A stretch of DNA of 64,000 nucleotides. It comes from Tillus elongatus (Eukaryota > Arthropoda > Insecta > Coleoptera > Cleridae). This document shows, in pieces, positions 14,141 to 28,548 of the stretch. The position numbers were made by a program, and so were the translations under genes. The notes beneath the pieces are model-generated. The model saw nothing but the letters and a program-made list of their open reading frames with translations. It was not told the DNA's origin and ran no database searches. Positions within the stretch are counted from its first letter, which is position 1; every line of letters begins with the position of its first letter. The stretch covers positions 18,541,242-18,605,241 of the forward strand of contig OZ023264.1 in NCBI GenBank assembly GCA_964006375.1. Reading direction: 5' to 3'.

Positions 14141-14642
14141 GAATTATTCAAATGTGCGCGTACTAGGAGCTCTAGAATCGATCTACAAGGTCTGTGTAAG
14201 TTTAAAGTATTAATTTTAGTAATATGCCGTATAATAATATTGTACAATTCTTCTGAAAATGCGTCCCGAACTTTTGTAAGATTTTTTAAGGCAACTATAT
14301 GTAGGTCAATAGTGGCTACATTTTAAAAGTATTTTTTAGTCTATCGGATATTCCAAAAAAGAGTGGAACATCAAGTTTATGTTTTTCTAATGGAACAGCC
14401 TTTGTTTGGCTGCAATTGTGAATTCTACGCAAAAATAAGATAATTAAAATAAACAGGGGTGTGTCAGATCGCACATTTGTAGTTGTGTTCTGATTCGGCA
14501 CGTTACTAGATAAAGGTTAAATACAGTACCTAGTCGGATCATTAATAGCCTAATTTTAGTCGATGCATTTATTTGATATGTGTTTCCAAACCCGACCAAC
14601 TTCTTGTTTACCATCTCGGGAATTGAACCCGTAACTCGCACA
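14141..14642. other. Spacer with repeat remnants
   Basis: TTCAAATGTGCGCGTACTAG at 14147 recalls family A. At 14600-14642 the minus strand has GCGAGTTACGGGTTCAATTC, a B-box-like motif, so a tRNA-derived remnant is likely. No gene seen. Confidence 0.4.
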
Positions 14643-14652
14643 ACAAATACAT

Positions 14653-15003
14653 GTGTGTGTTTTTTTTGTTTCTTTAACGTCGGTGTAGTTCCGCGACTAT
14701 GGCCAATCACCGGCGCCAGGGAGCAGTTTCACCTCACTATCCTGGAAATTTTGCCGAACCCCTGCCTTTCTGTAAGGAGGGTAGGGATCTTTAACGTGCC
14801 CAACATAACATGGACACGGGCTTTACGTCTCCTCTTAAACGCGGAACGTGCAGACATTCAACTTGCTCAAATACAATGCCAGAACCTCGGTTGATGTTAA
14901 TTTTACAGTTTGTACTGAAAAAGTGAAAGGAGTACCCTGGGATCGAACCCAGTACCCTTCGGTTCAGAGGCACACGTTCTTACCACTGAACCACCGAGGC
15001 TCT
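14653..15003 (-). mobile_element. SINE-2 (tRNA-derived head, CA-rich tail)
   Basis: The minus-strand head reads CTCGGTGGTTCAGTGGTAAG (A box) and TGGGTTCGATCCCAGGG (B box with paired stem). A central block follows with ACGTTAAAGATCCC and GGCAGGGGTTCGGC, shared with 35740-36158. The 3' end is (CA)n. Flanks ACAAATACAT (14643-14652) and ACAAATTCAT (15004-15013) form a 10-bp target duplication with one mismatch. Confidence 0.85.
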
Positions 15004-15013
15004 ACAAATTCAT

Positions 15014-16415
15014 ATGCAAAGCTTCATATCAGAAATAACTCAGCTCCTGGCTTTTCTTGAGTTAATTATATTGATTATATTGCGTTTGATTAATGTCTTT
15101 AATTCCCACGTGTATGTCGAAACGGTTATTTAAAATATTTTAAACTGTTTTAATAAACCTTGAAATTCTTATAACCTATTTAATTCATAACTTGCTAATA
15201 GATATTATATGTTTTAATTATGTTTTATAGTATGTCCAACACACCTATGTTGTTACAGATAGAGGAAGTAATATACAATGTCGTCTTCATCATAAATATT
15301 CCCACTCGTTGGAAATACAAGTATGATAAATATTTCCAAGTGACATTTAGATATTTTCAGGCTTAAATGAACTATAAAGTTAGGACAATGGTACAGCTAC
15401 GGAAGATAAGTGTAAATGTTAATTACTTAATATCCTAAACTACTTTGTTAAGTTTTTAACCAGCTCTAAGAAAAATATTGATATTTGTAGCTTGTACCCA
15501 AAACTGTAAAGGTATTTATATAACAATTTTAAAGGAAGATCATAAAAATTATTTTGTTGTAACTGTCACTTGGGAATAATACAATTTAACTGAAAATAGT
15601 TAATCATAGAAGGTTAAGGTTTATAGGACCTGGCTAACCAAATCATTTTTCTAAAATGAATTCGGAAATTAAAATTCTACCAGCCATGTCATTTTGTTTT
15701 GTTTTTGTGGATAGACTTGTTGAGAAAATACAGCTGTCGATATACTTCACCCCCATAACAAACATAAGTGGCACTACTACCCCATTGTTGTGTTCTAATA
15801 TTGTCGAATCCTCACGCCTAACATCACAGAGTCCTTTATTAGCCTACAACTTCCCTTAATGCTTACAACAGCCACCAGAGGCGCAGGTACCCGCAGTGGC
15901 GCCCCTATGACAGGTGTCATACAGCGGCAACAGCCAAGAAAAGCAGCTACAAGAGGTATCGACTCGATCACTTCCACGTCATCCAGCGTCCAGTAAGGTC
16001 GTGACAAGACCGTCTGAACCGTGAGTGGTAGTCAGACAAAGCATAATAGTTGATTATGCTGTGGGCACACCAAAGTTAACTGCGTCGTCGTCCAGCGGTC
16101 AGGGAGAATCATGGGAAGATCGCCTTACCCGCGACACGTAGTCAAGACATTAAAACCCACGGTTGTCACCTTGACACGTGGACAGATCAGTGAGCCTCGT
16201 TGTGGGAAGAACCAATCTTCCGACGAACGACTGACCCGTGATTAGAAATCCCTTGAACCGCGGCATCAACATACCGCAATCTGGATCTGTCACCTGGACA
16301 CGTGAAACACCTTTGCCCCTTTGGACAACGCCCGCAGCTTCCCGCCACATCACCCACGTGCTGGTCATATTAAATTGTGACTGTTTTACCACGCGTGTCC
16401 ATTATAAACCTGTAA
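15014..16415. other. No supported gene
   Basis: Unique-looking sequence, GC-richer from about 15870 to 16420. Several short frames exist on both strands but none shows a domain or codon pattern I recognise. Confidence 0.4.
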
Positions 16416-17545
16416 ACTTCTTCGCTGGCCTGGTGGGGTGAGTTAAAATTATTTTTTTCATGATCTCTATTTTTGGGCTTGCTATGTAACGTGCTCCTTT
16501 CCCGGTACAGCCCGTCCCTTGTAGTTGTTCCGCTACTTCGTCGTGGGGGGTTTACTTTCCCCTCCTGTATGCCTACAACCACCCTCGATTCATAAGCCAC
16601 ATAAAAAATGTCTTTGGAATAACTCTCAAGAAAGCATATTCCGCGGCCAGCAACCCTATCCACTTCTAGTCCCGTAACTTTGTTGAGGGTTGTTTACAAG
16701 AAATTTGGGTGAATTTGCAGTTTAGTCCACGGACAGTTTACGATAAATCGACTGCTGATAGATAAATCTTGTCATCTTACACAGACGTTGACACTATTTT
16801 TACCTTTTGCTTCCTTATCTCTGCCACGTTATTTACATTTAAACCTCCTCGCCTGGTGCGGTAAGTTAAAAATGATTTTTTTTTCCTCGCAATTTCTCTA
16901 TTTTTTTCGCTTGCTATGTAAGATGCCCCTTTCCCGGTACACCCCTTCCGCTGCAGTTACAAATCACTATCTAATTCTCAAATTACACTCATCCGTGTTT
17001 TGAGGGTGTGGTGGTGTGGGGTTGAAGTCCGCTATTTCGTCGTGGAGGTATTCATCCCCCTCCTGCATGCCAACAACCACACTCAATGCATAAATCACAA
17101 GAAAATTTTCTTGGGAACATCCCCCAAGAACGTTATGGTGCCTAGAGGAATGGGAGTGCTGTGAGGGGTAGACATGGTTTAAAGGAGCTATGGCTCCAAA
17201 ATGTGAAAAGGGCGGCTTTTCAAGGTCCGACTTAGCTGCCTTTTCGCATTTTCCGCTCATATTTCCTTTTTATTCTTCCCCGCCCAGCACTCCTATTCAC
17301 TACTGGTCCCGTATCATTCTTAGTGGTTGCTTTCAAGAAATTTCTCTTGTAGTTTTTGCAACCGTGGGGGATACCAAACATCTTTCTGAAAAAAATAATT
17401 AAAAAACCCTCCAACTAAACTGCAAATTTACCGATTTTTTTGCGGTTTGTGTATCCAGGGGGGTTGGTTCTAAGCATGTTTCCGAAAAAAGCTACAAACC
17501 CTCCGGGAGGTAAACTGCAAATATCCCCAGTTTTTTTTTTAAGAA
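16416..17545. repeat. Family C (GC-rich) repeat, two direct copies plus foldback pieces
   Basis: The block at about 16416-16680 (TGGTGGGGTGAGTTAAAATT ... GCTTGCTATGTAACGTGC ... CTACTTCGTCGTGG) recurs at about 16853-17140. From 17140 to 17545 there are family C foldback motifs: AGGAATGGGAGTGCTG and GTCCCGTATCATTC, then GTGTATCCAGGGGGG and ACTGCAAAT. It is related to the foldbacks at 23448-24255 and 29353-29745. Confidence 0.65.
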
Positions 17546-17766
17546 AATTCGCTAAAATGAAGGCTATTTCTCAATCGACCAACAGATACCCTAAAACATT
17601 GTAAACTAAAGGTAGCTTTGTATTTTGGTGTCTTGGGTCTTTACTCCCAGCAACATCGTTTTCGTCAACTAATAGATGACTAAGATACTTTAAACACAAT
17701 TAGAAAATATTTGATCCAGAAAGCCAACAGATTTGTTAGGTGTTAACGAAAAAACCCCTTCGCAAG
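17546..17766. other. Short spacer, nothing recognised
   Basis: AT-rich, no frame or repeat that I can support. Confidence 0.4.
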
Positions 17767-18412
17767 AAACTAGTTGAAGCATTAAATATTGCCAATGTTA
17801 TAAACCGCAAACACAAATTGTGCTCCAAATTGAATCATAACTTCCAAAATTTAATTTAAGTCAAGTTTCCAAACATCGAAGTTTTCTTATTAAAATGAAG
17901 AAATTGATTTCAAATACCATCCATGTTTCTGGAAAATGTTTTTATTCGATCACTTTCACCGAATAACACCAACCCCCACCCCCTTCACCCCCTTCCACCA
18001 CTAGCGATTTTACAAAAAAAAAAAAAAGATTGTCAACAATACAGTGTGTCCCAAACTGGATGGGAATGTATTGCTATCTCCGTTATTATTGAAACTAGTT
18101 GATGCATTGAATATTGCCAATGTTATAAACCGCAAACACAAATTGTGCTCCAAATTGAATCATAACTTCTAAAATTTAATTTAAGTCAAGTTTCCAAATA
18201 TCGAAGTTTTCTTATTAAAATGAAGAAATTGATTTCAAATACCATCCATGTTTCTGGAAATTGTTTTTATTTGATTACTTTCGCCGAATAACACCAACCC
18301 CCACCCCCTTCATCCCCTTCCACCTCTAGCGTTTTTACAAAAAAAAATGATTGTCAACAATACAGTGTGTCCCAAACTGGATGGGAATGTATTGCTATCT
18401 CCGTTATTATTA
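17767..18412 (+). repeat. About 323-bp tandem duplication that includes a transposon end
   Basis: Unit 1 starts AAACTAGTTGAAGCATT at 17767 and unit 2 starts AAACTAGTTGATGCATT at 18092. Both contain CACCAACCCCCACCCCC and both end with the outer 48 bp of the DD41D transposon end (starting CAGTGTGTCCC at 18042 and 18363). The copies differ at few positions and in A-run length. Confidence 0.9.
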
Positions 18413-21130
18413 GAGATAGGGAGACGGTTAAATTAGCATTGTTTTGTAGAATTTCATGCTCGTTCCAAATATGACTTGTATGCCTCTTTTCGTTTTCGAG
18501 TTATTTTGAAAAAAAAAAATTTTGTCGATTTCTTTTTTCTCCAATGTCTCAGTAGGCGTTGATCTGACATGTCTAAGACTTGCACATTATCGGGACACTT
18601 CTTATTGAGTAATCTTTTTGTGCTATTCTCAACTTTTGATTGTCATTTGTTTTTGAGCTACAGGTATCAACGTTTGTTTTTATTATGGCAGCCATATTGG
18701 ATTTTTGCTCATGTGGTAGCCTGTGAAAATAGATTTCCAATGATGTACAACATGCTTGAGAAATCTTGTAATTGCACTAAGAATTTTGAGAAAAACCGTA
18801 GGCTACAAAATCCAATACCAGAAATCAAATGACAAAAAAAGTGTTCAAAAAGCAGTAGGCCATGGAGTCTAACAATAGACTTCTACTTTTAACATAATTT
18901 TCCGTAATGATTCACGATTAAAAAAAAGAACTTTGAGCACACCTATGAATCGGCCCATTATTACAAATATTTTACATTACAGTATCCTAAAAAAATTATA
19001 ATTTAATTAAATAGGTAAACCAAGTAAATAACTAAATTTACTAACAGAACTCAATAAAAAGCAGATTAATGATTTACGAAGACGTCTTTGAAAATTGTTT
19101 GATTTTTAAACGTAAGTCAACTGAAAAGCAACAGAAGAAAGGTTGCTATAGATATAGCACAATAGCGACAATTAAAAATACTGCCATTATTAATTATCTG
19201 AACAATTTGAGGTGTATTTAACACGTTACTTAAAATGTTGTACTAAAAAGTGTATTTCCTGTTTATTTTAAATATTATTCAACAAAATGTTCAGTAATGA
19301 AGAATATTTTGACATGTTGGAATGTTATATGCGTTCTAACCGAAATACTGAGGCAGCTGCAAATTCATATCAAAACAACTACCCAGAAAGATGACAACCA
19401 AACACCAAAATATTTCGCAGGATAGTGACCAATCTATTGAACGACGGTAGCTTTCAGGCAAAAAAACTACCAATGCCTAGAAATGAAGGAAGAAATAATG
19501 CCGTCTTACAGGTTTCAAACGAAAACCCTCCGCAATCTGTTCAGTTTAATGGTAAACAAATTGACGTTCCAAAAAGTACGGTACACCGTGTATTAAAACA
19601 AAGTTATTACCATCCATACAAACCTACAATCTTACAAGGCTTAAATGTTGACGATTACCCTAAGCTACTTCAATTCTGCAGATGGTATCAAGGACAATGT
19701 CAGCAAGATGAAAATTTTCATTTGAAAATAATATGGACTGATGAATCCAGATTTGCAAATTTTGGTGTGTATAATCGCCATAATAGGCATTAGTGGGCAA
19801 ATGAAAATCCCCATCTAAAGACGATTGCAAGACATATTTTGTATTAATGTTTGGTGCGGATAATTAGGTAAAAAACTGTTTTTTTAATTTGTAGATTAGA
19901 CAGTTAATTTAAAAAAAATGAGGTAACTTCATTGATGGTTTGTTCTTTTTTGAAAATAATTTAACTGGTGAAAGGTATCTTATCTATTGAGAAATTATAT
20001 CTTACCAACAATTAGAAGAGCTCATGATAATTTACACGAGATTTGGTACCAACAAGACGGTTGTCCAGCTCACAATGCTAGGGTCGTCAGAGAATTTTTG
20101 TACCAAAATTTTAATAATCGTGTCATTTGTAACAATGGGCCGGTTCATTGGTGTGCTCGAAGTCCTGATATAACACCCATGGATTTTTATTTATGGGGTA
20201 CTCTGAAGAATGATGTGTAAAATTCGATCCATCACAAAATATCAGTGAATTACGAAACAGAATCACGAAGCTATAAATAATATCAAGACACCCTCACCAG
20301 AGTTTGCAGGCACGTTAAAGAAAGGTGTATAAAGTGCATTGAACAAAACGCTGGCCATATTGAACAATTTTCTATTTAGTGTATTTTTAAGTTTCTATTT
20401 TAGTGTTTGTTGAGTTCCGTTTCTAATTGTGTTGTTTTGTGGAGTTTAAGTTTCTATTTGTTATTGCCGGGTTTCGTTATTAAACTGTTTCACATAATAT
20501 GACCTAGCATTATTACCTAATTAAGTATTGTAAATTATATCACAATATTTTTTATCGTGAATCATTACAGAAAATTTTGTTAAAAGTAGAAACCTATTGT
20601 TAGCCTCCATGGCTTACTGCTTTTGGAACACTTTTTTTTGTCATTTGTTTTCTGGTATTGGATTTCATAGCCTACTATCCTCAAAACGGTTTTTCTCAAA
20701 ATTATCAGTGCAATTACAAGATTTCTCAAGCATGTTGTACATCACTGGAAAGCTCTTTTCACAGACTATCACATGAGCAAAAAATCCAATATGGCTGCCA
20801 TAATAAAAACAAACTTTGATACCTGTAGCACCAAAACAAATGATAATCCAAAGTTTAGAATAGCACAAAAAGATTACTCTGTAAAATGTGTCCTAACAAT
20901 GTGCAAGTCTTAGACATGCCAGATCAACGCCTACTTAGATATTGAAGAAGAAAAAATCGACAACTTTTTTTTTTTTTTTAAATTATCGAAAACGAAAAGA
21001 GGCAGGGCAAAATACAAGTCATATTTGGAACGAGCATGAAATTCTACAAAACATTGCTAATTTAACCGTCTCCCTATCTCTAATAATAACGGAGATAGCA
21101 ATACATTCCCATCCAGTTTGGGACACACTG
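18363..21130 (+). mobile_element. DD41D mariner-type DNA transposon with long terminal inverted repeats
   Basis: Ends CAGTGTGTCCCAAACTGG at 18363 and its reverse complement at 21113-21130, each bordered by TA (18361-18362 and 21131-21132), the target duplication of the Tc1/mariner superfamily. Inverted similarity continues inward for about 560 bp (18363-18925 and 20560-21130), through GAGATAGGGAGACGGTTAAA and the ATGATTCACGATTAAA block. The transposase inside is decayed, so this copy is non-autonomous. Confidence 0.9.
19287..20385 (+). pseudogene. Mariner-superfamily transposase (DD41D type), decayed
   Basis: Starts ATG-FSNEEYFDMLECYMRSNR, a helix-turn-helix N-terminus, followed by EAAANSYQNNYPER, then VPKSTVHRVLKQSYYHPYKP and the first catalytic block IIWTDESRF. 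After a deleted or shifted part come WYQQDGCPAHN (second Asp) and WCARSPDITPMDFYLWGTL (third Asp). Counting from the D of QQDG to the D of TPMD leaves 41 residues, hence DD41D. In-frame stops occur at 19392 (TGA) and 19791 (TAG); the middle third is lost. A transposase of this family would cut and paste the flanking element at TA. The relative at 62595-63733 shares the plan but differs clearly in sequence. Confidence 0.85.
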
Positions 21131-22966
21131 TATTCCACCCCCACACATTCAACCCCTAATTTACCTTATTTTCAGCACAGAATACCAGATGTTTAAAGAA
21201 ATTAAAAGTTTTCTAATAAATAAACCCTAAAACGTGATATTACTCGAGTTTTAACGAAAAAATATCAATTGTCACCAAATCACCGCCCATTCATCCCCTA
21301 CCCCCTAAAGCGATTTTACCCAAAAACAATCCGAACCGTTCGTTTGTCGAGTGCTAAGTGTATACCAAATTTGAGGACGATATCTTAAGTCGTTCTAAAG
21401 TTATCGTGGCTACAAACAGATAGACACACAGACCGAGACCAAAAAAAAAATTCGTTCCCAAATCATGGATTCTATATGTTTGATACTTTTTACGGCGTTT
21501 AAGCGAAACAATTTTTTAAATTTTTGTCGCCGATGCGATACTTCCACACGTTGTGACGATATGGAAGTAAAAATAAAGCAACAAAACTCACCCCACTTTC
21601 CGAATGTCCATTGACAGGGTATTTCCAGTAACCTTGACGACTGGACATCAGGTAATTGTTATTTTGATAGTCCATCGTTTATGAAAGTGTCAACAAACCA
21701 TTATTCAATTTATTCACAACACAATCAGTGCTCTAATATCTCTAGAAGATCACCACTTGACTACACATTACAACAAACACTGATGTCAATGTCTATAATA
21801 CACCAATCACCATCCAGTATAAATGAAGTTCATCAATTAATTGCCCCAAAACGGCAGAGATAACACATTGTCGGCAAAACGGGCAAACGCCAATCAAAAC
21901 AGTCTATCATCCTAGCTCGGGGTTAACTTTTCTTATTTGAAATTAATTCATAGGTCAAACAGTTTCTTTGTCAGCAAGATAACACTAGATGGACGGCAGC
22001 TAGCAGCGTTGGTAATTACACGATTATAATTAATTAGTACATTGTCATTAACATAAATAAAACTGCAAACGATTACAGAGATGATATTATTTTCTTCCAA
22101 GTTTCTATAATCGTCTATAGAGCTACACACTGGACGGAAGGTAAGGAAGTGCCAAAGAAACACATATACACACGCACACATACACAGAAAGCACTTGATG
22201 TCCTTCAACTTTTGGTCATTTAATTGTTCATTGTTTCATTCCCCCAATTAGCTCCGATCGCAGAATAAGGAAAATAATGATTATTGTAAGACTTCTCTGG
22301 CCAATAAACTTGGGATTTTAAATGTCTTTCTCCGACAATAATTAAAGAGCCGAGATCACTTTCATGGTCGAACGGGCATCAACTGTTTCTCTCCCGCGAA
22401 CCGAACGTCATCAGACAAGTGCATGGCCTGCTCGATTTACATATTTATCCACATCAAAAGCGTCAGTTCCCGCTGTCAATTTGTCACTTCTTATTTAACT
22501 CAAATCTCCTGCTGGTGAATGATAAAATTTGTCCCTGTGTTTTTAGTTTAATATAATCGAAGATGTGTGGTATATACACGTCACAATAGCTGGTGTTCTA
22601 ATAATACTAAAGTAAAGGCAACACTAGATAGACTGGTGGGCTAGAGCTTAAGCCATGTTATATGTTCATGTGGAGTAGAAGCCAGTAGCATAGAGACGCG
22701 AAACATTATTCTGTGGGGCCCCCACTCTCCCTTTATACACGATAGTTATCTGGCATTCAGACTGCTTGGCACTATGCGGATACTCCGATCTCCGATTTAA
22801 GGACGACAAAAGCTTTACGTACACGTTAAGTTCTCTCTTCGGTCGCGCCTTTTGTTTTTCGCATGGGCGAAATTTGCCGCGGGCCCTCGGTTTCATTCTT
22901 GTGTTTAGTAATGTCAACCTATGTTTTATAGGACGTAGGAAGAGAAGATCACGAGGAAGGAATTTA
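21131..22966. other. No supported gene; low-complexity and unique sequence
   Basis: The stretch 21240-21600 has ACCAAATTTGAGGACGATAT and ACAGATAGACACACAGACCG, typical of arthropod interspersed repeats, but I cannot name the family. Opposed frames at 22666-23047 have no recognisable motif. Confidence 0.35.
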
Positions 22967-23445
22967 ACATTTTTAATTGACAACACCAATCAATCAATAA
23001 AAATCTGCACGCAGCAAGTGCGTTATGGTATCGAATTTTTATTTTAAATCTTTCAAATCCTAGTAACGCAATTTTCCATTAGCTAGATGATTTACTTTCG
23101 ACACGTAAATGTTGTCAATCAATCAATCAAAATTTGTATGCAGCAAGTGCGGTATGTATCGAATTTAAAAAAAAATCAAATCCTAACATTTAGCATTTTT
23201 AATTGACAACACCAACCAATCAATAAAAATCTGGACACAGCAAGTGCGTTATGGTAACGAATTTTTATGTTTTTAAATCTTTCAAACCTAGTAACGCAAT
23301 TTTCCATTAAGCTGGATTATTTAATTTTGACACGTTAATGTTGTCATCAATCAATCAAAATTTGTATGCAGCAAGTGTGGTAGGTATCGAAATTTCAACC
23401 AAAAAAAAATCCTAACATTTTTAATTGACAACACCAACCAACCAA
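22967..23445 (+). repeat. About 225-bp tandem repeat containing family A end motifs
   Basis: The word TTTTTAATTGACAACACCAA recurs at about 22969, 23196 and 23414. Each full unit holds a good end motif (CTGCACGCAGCAAGTGCG or CTGGACACAGCAAGTGCG), then TCCTAGTAACGCAATTTTCC, a TCAATCAATCAA run, and a worn motif (TATGCAGCAAGTG). Confidence 0.8.
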
Positions 23446-23447
23446 TC

Positions 23448-24255
23448 AAAATCTGGGTGAATTTGCAGATTAGCTCCCGAACGCTTTTCAAAAAAATGTT
23501 TTCACAAACATGCCTACGACCCCTCCTGGATGCACAAACCACAAGAAAATTTTCTTGTTCACACCCCCCAAGGAAGCTACGGGACCAGGAGTGAATAGGG
23601 GTGCTGGGCGGGGTAGGTAGTAAAAAGGAAACATGAGCCGAAATTGCGAAGAAAGCTGTCTTTTTCACATCTTAAAGCCATATCCCCCTTAAACCCCACC
23701 TACTCCGCACAGCACGCATATTCCCCCAGGTCCCGTAACTTTCTATGAACAAGAAAATTTTCTGATGGTTTATGCAGCCAGGGTGGTTGTATGCACGCGA
23801 GAGGGAAAGGAAAATCCTCACTTGCACCGAATGGGGGGGTGTGGTGGCGCGGGGATGGTCGTTCCCCCTCTCGCATGCATACGACCATCATCGTTGCATA
23901 AAACACAAGAAAAATTTCCTGAGAGCAGTCCTCAAGAAAGTAACGGGACCTCGGGCGAATAGGGGTGCTGGGCGGGATAGGCTCTGTTTAAAGGGGGATG
24001 GGGGCTTCAAGATGTGAAAATGACATCTTTCAAACTATTTTCTTCGCGTTTTCTGCTCGTACTTCCCTTTCACTACCTACCCCGCCCAGCACCACTATTC
24101 ACTCCCGGTCCCGTAACATGAGGGGGGGGTCTGTGTGTTGTGGGTTGGTATAGAAATTTTTCTTGTGGTTTGTGCATCCAGGGGGGTCCTAGGCATGCTT
24201 CTGAAAACATTTTTTTGAAAAGCGTTTGGGAGCTAATCTGCAAATTTACTAAAAT
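23448..24255. mobile_element. Family C foldback element, about 0.8 kb inverted repeat
   Basis: The left outer arm GCAGATTAGCTCCCGAACGC mirrors the right outer arm GCGTTTGGGAGCTAATCTGC. Between them CACAAGAAAATTTTCTTG, GGGACCAGGAGTGAATAGGG, GGTGCTGGGCGGGGTAGG and the CACATCTTAAAGCC block appear once in each orientation, around a centre near 23845. Arms are about 400 bp and diverged. No protein coding is apparent. A worn family A end motif (CTGGACACAGCAAGTG) follows at 24255. Confidence 0.8.
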
Positions 24256-24329
24256 CTGGACACAGCAAGTGAGTTATGATAACTAAAGTTAATTTTTTAA
24301 AATCTTTCAAATCCTAGTAACGCAATTTT

Positions 24330-24830
24330 CCATTAAGCTAGATGAAGCCATGCTTTGGATCTTGCCTAGTTTTTGTTTGGCACTGGATTGTGTTACCTTA
24401 GACTACCAGACCAGCGCCGCGTATGTTAACGATGATCTGACCACCCTTGTGTACAGCTAGTGGGCCATACTAGGTCTTAGTCCCCGTGACGATTTCCGGT
24501 TAGCTTAGAGTCCAATACGATCCCAAGATATTTGACCTCCCTGGCCATTGGGATGTTTCTACCGTATAGAGCGCAAGTTCTGTGGCTCTCCAACTTATTC
24601 CTCCTCGTAAACAGTATGACGGTTGCTTTTTCGGGGCTAACCCCGAGCCCTTGGCCAACCGTCCACCTTTCCACCACTTTCTGTGCTGTCTGCATGCGCT
24701 CCCACGCTGACTGTGTAACCTTTCCTCGGAATATGATGACAATATCGTCTGCATAGCGCTGTACCTCGTACCCCCCTCCTGAGAGCCACCCTAGCAGGCC
24801 GTCCCCACTAGGCACCAGGGCAGGGGAGAC
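24330..24830 (-). pseudogene. Non-LTR reverse transcriptase fragment (R1/LOA-like look)
   Basis: The minus strand reads DGLLGWLSGGGYEVQRYADD, then IVIIFRGKVTQSAWERMQTA, GLGVSPEKATVILFTRR and REVKYLGIVLDSKL. This is the RT palm with catalytic YADD and the start of the thumb. After a stop near 24478 another frame continues with LYTRVVRSSLTYAALVW and KQKLGKIQSMAS to about 24340. The expected GNPLSPLLW motif just upstream is degenerate. Fingers, endonuclease and C-terminus are missing. The wording of the motifs is closest to R1/LOA-group elements as I remember them; the clade is not certain. Confidence 0.8.
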
Positions 24831-26539
24831 AGAACGCTCCCTTGTCAGACTGACAAAAAGCCTCTACATATATAATTACTTTTTTTGTTACAGGTACTCA
24901 AAATGCGCATTTAACAAATGGACAAATTCATTTTGGGCTGTAATCATGGCCAACTGTGAACTTTTGGCGGTCAAACTTCAGAAATTGAAATCACGAATTT
25001 TTCTTTTAGAAAAAAAACAGAGCGAGGATTCTTATTTAGAATTGCTTGAAACTCGGCGGTACCGCTTTTCATTATCCTAAACTATATGGTCTTCGAAAAA
25101 CAAATTTTTTAATACTAAATACAGGCGTGAAGAAAATTTCTCTGGCTTCACAAACAGTTTGTAAAGCCAGAGAGATAGTCACCACGTCTGTAATTAGTAT
25201 GGAACGGTTTCACCAAGTAAGGGCAACAACAATTAATGACTTTTTTAAATTATGAAATAATTTGTTCAAAAATTACTAGCAGGGATTTTTTTAAAAGAAA
25301 AATTACAACAGATTCTTATTTAAAATCGCTTAGAACATGTCTGTCTCATTTTTATTGTTCTAAAACACACAGTCTCCTTACCAGCTTTTATTTTTCAGTC
25401 GCGATATAAAGACGTTGTGTTTAATGGCCAACGTTGACGATTTTGTTCGTTTCTGAACTCGTAAAAGTCAAAATTCAAAAGCCATTTTATATATAATTAT
25501 TCAATCAATAGCAAACAGATAAGAAAAGGTACCCAAATGAAACCGAACTGATGTGCTGTGCAGAATTTTCGTAGTACCGCAATATCAGGTTACTCAGGCA
25601 GATGAAAATTGTACAGGGCTGGTATTAGTTAACTAAACACCAATTCTTTTTCTCACTTCTATGGAATCAAATGCTCCCACGAGAACAAATGTTCTCTTGT
25701 TGCTGACTAATCAACAAAAGCTTACATTTCTTACAACAATTGCCAGGCAATTCATGTATCTACTACTTGTTTGTTGATTTTTTTCCTTTCTACTCCCCGT
25801 TCGTACATGGAACAGAAAACTAACAAACAACAAGAGACAATAGCTTTGTGAGTTTACCTTTTGGAGCTAATTAATGACGGCCGAAAATGGCAGTCACCAT
25901 TATGGATATTTTTACCTTGTATTACCTATTGCGGCTTTGGAATTCAATTTTCTTCACGTTCTACCTCGTTAGGTTTCACGTAATATCATAGTTGGCTTGA
26001 CTATTTGATTTATTGCCTGTATTTCTTCATTGCCGCCGCAGACTTCAAAGTTTTCATCTAACGAGGAATGATAAGAAAGCAACGTGTGTGTATGTCTATG
26101 AAAAATTATGGTCTGCAGCAGTAACTGAGAATTTCACAGAAGAAACTTGGAAATTAAATCAATGTTAATCAATATGCAAGTTGTTTTGTGTGTACGAATT
26201 AAAACAAACTTTAAATTGAAACTTGACGTAACACGAAAGCGCGATTGCAAAGGGACCCGAGTATACTGGATGATGTGCTAATGACCTAGGCAGGAAACAA
26301 TTGTAATCTAACTGAAATTTATATTAAAAGTCCATAAAAGTACATAAACAAAGACAAATATAAAATTGGGTGAGAGGAAACAACGATAATAATAAAGGAT
26401 AAACAAACGAGTACCTATACGCGCCTAAAAATCGCTAAAAAATTCAAGTGAAGAAAAAATTGTATTTTGAAGTTTAACAGAATTAACTAATTTTTGATAT
26501 AAAACCTTTCAAAACATTTTAGGTGAAGAGGTAATTTTT
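24831..26539. other. No supported gene; one hairpin
   Basis: Mostly AT-rich unique sequence. At about 25138-25174 TCTCTGGCTTCACAAAC faces GTTTGTAAAGCCAGAGA, a hairpin with about 16-bp arms. Nothing else supported. Confidence 0.4.
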
Positions 26540-27888
<1,349 letters not shown>

Positions 27889-27957
27889 AGAGTTTTTTTA
27901 CATAAATAAATTATGCTCTTCTGCAATATCGACATTTTTTCATGCTCTGTTATCCTC

Positions 27958-28548
<591 letters not shown>

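Noticed and set aside
22666..23047. Overlapping 107-codon (minus) and 93-codon (plus) frames
   Set aside because: No domain, no context, and they run into the tandem repeat.
22967..23445. CRISPR-like array
   Set aside because: Units of about 225 bp without regular spacers, in an arthropod-type repeat region; this is a tandem repeat of a mobile element piece.
23700..24017. Frames within the GC-rich foldback
   Set aside because: They come in mirrored pairs on both arms, as expected from an inverted repeat without coding function.
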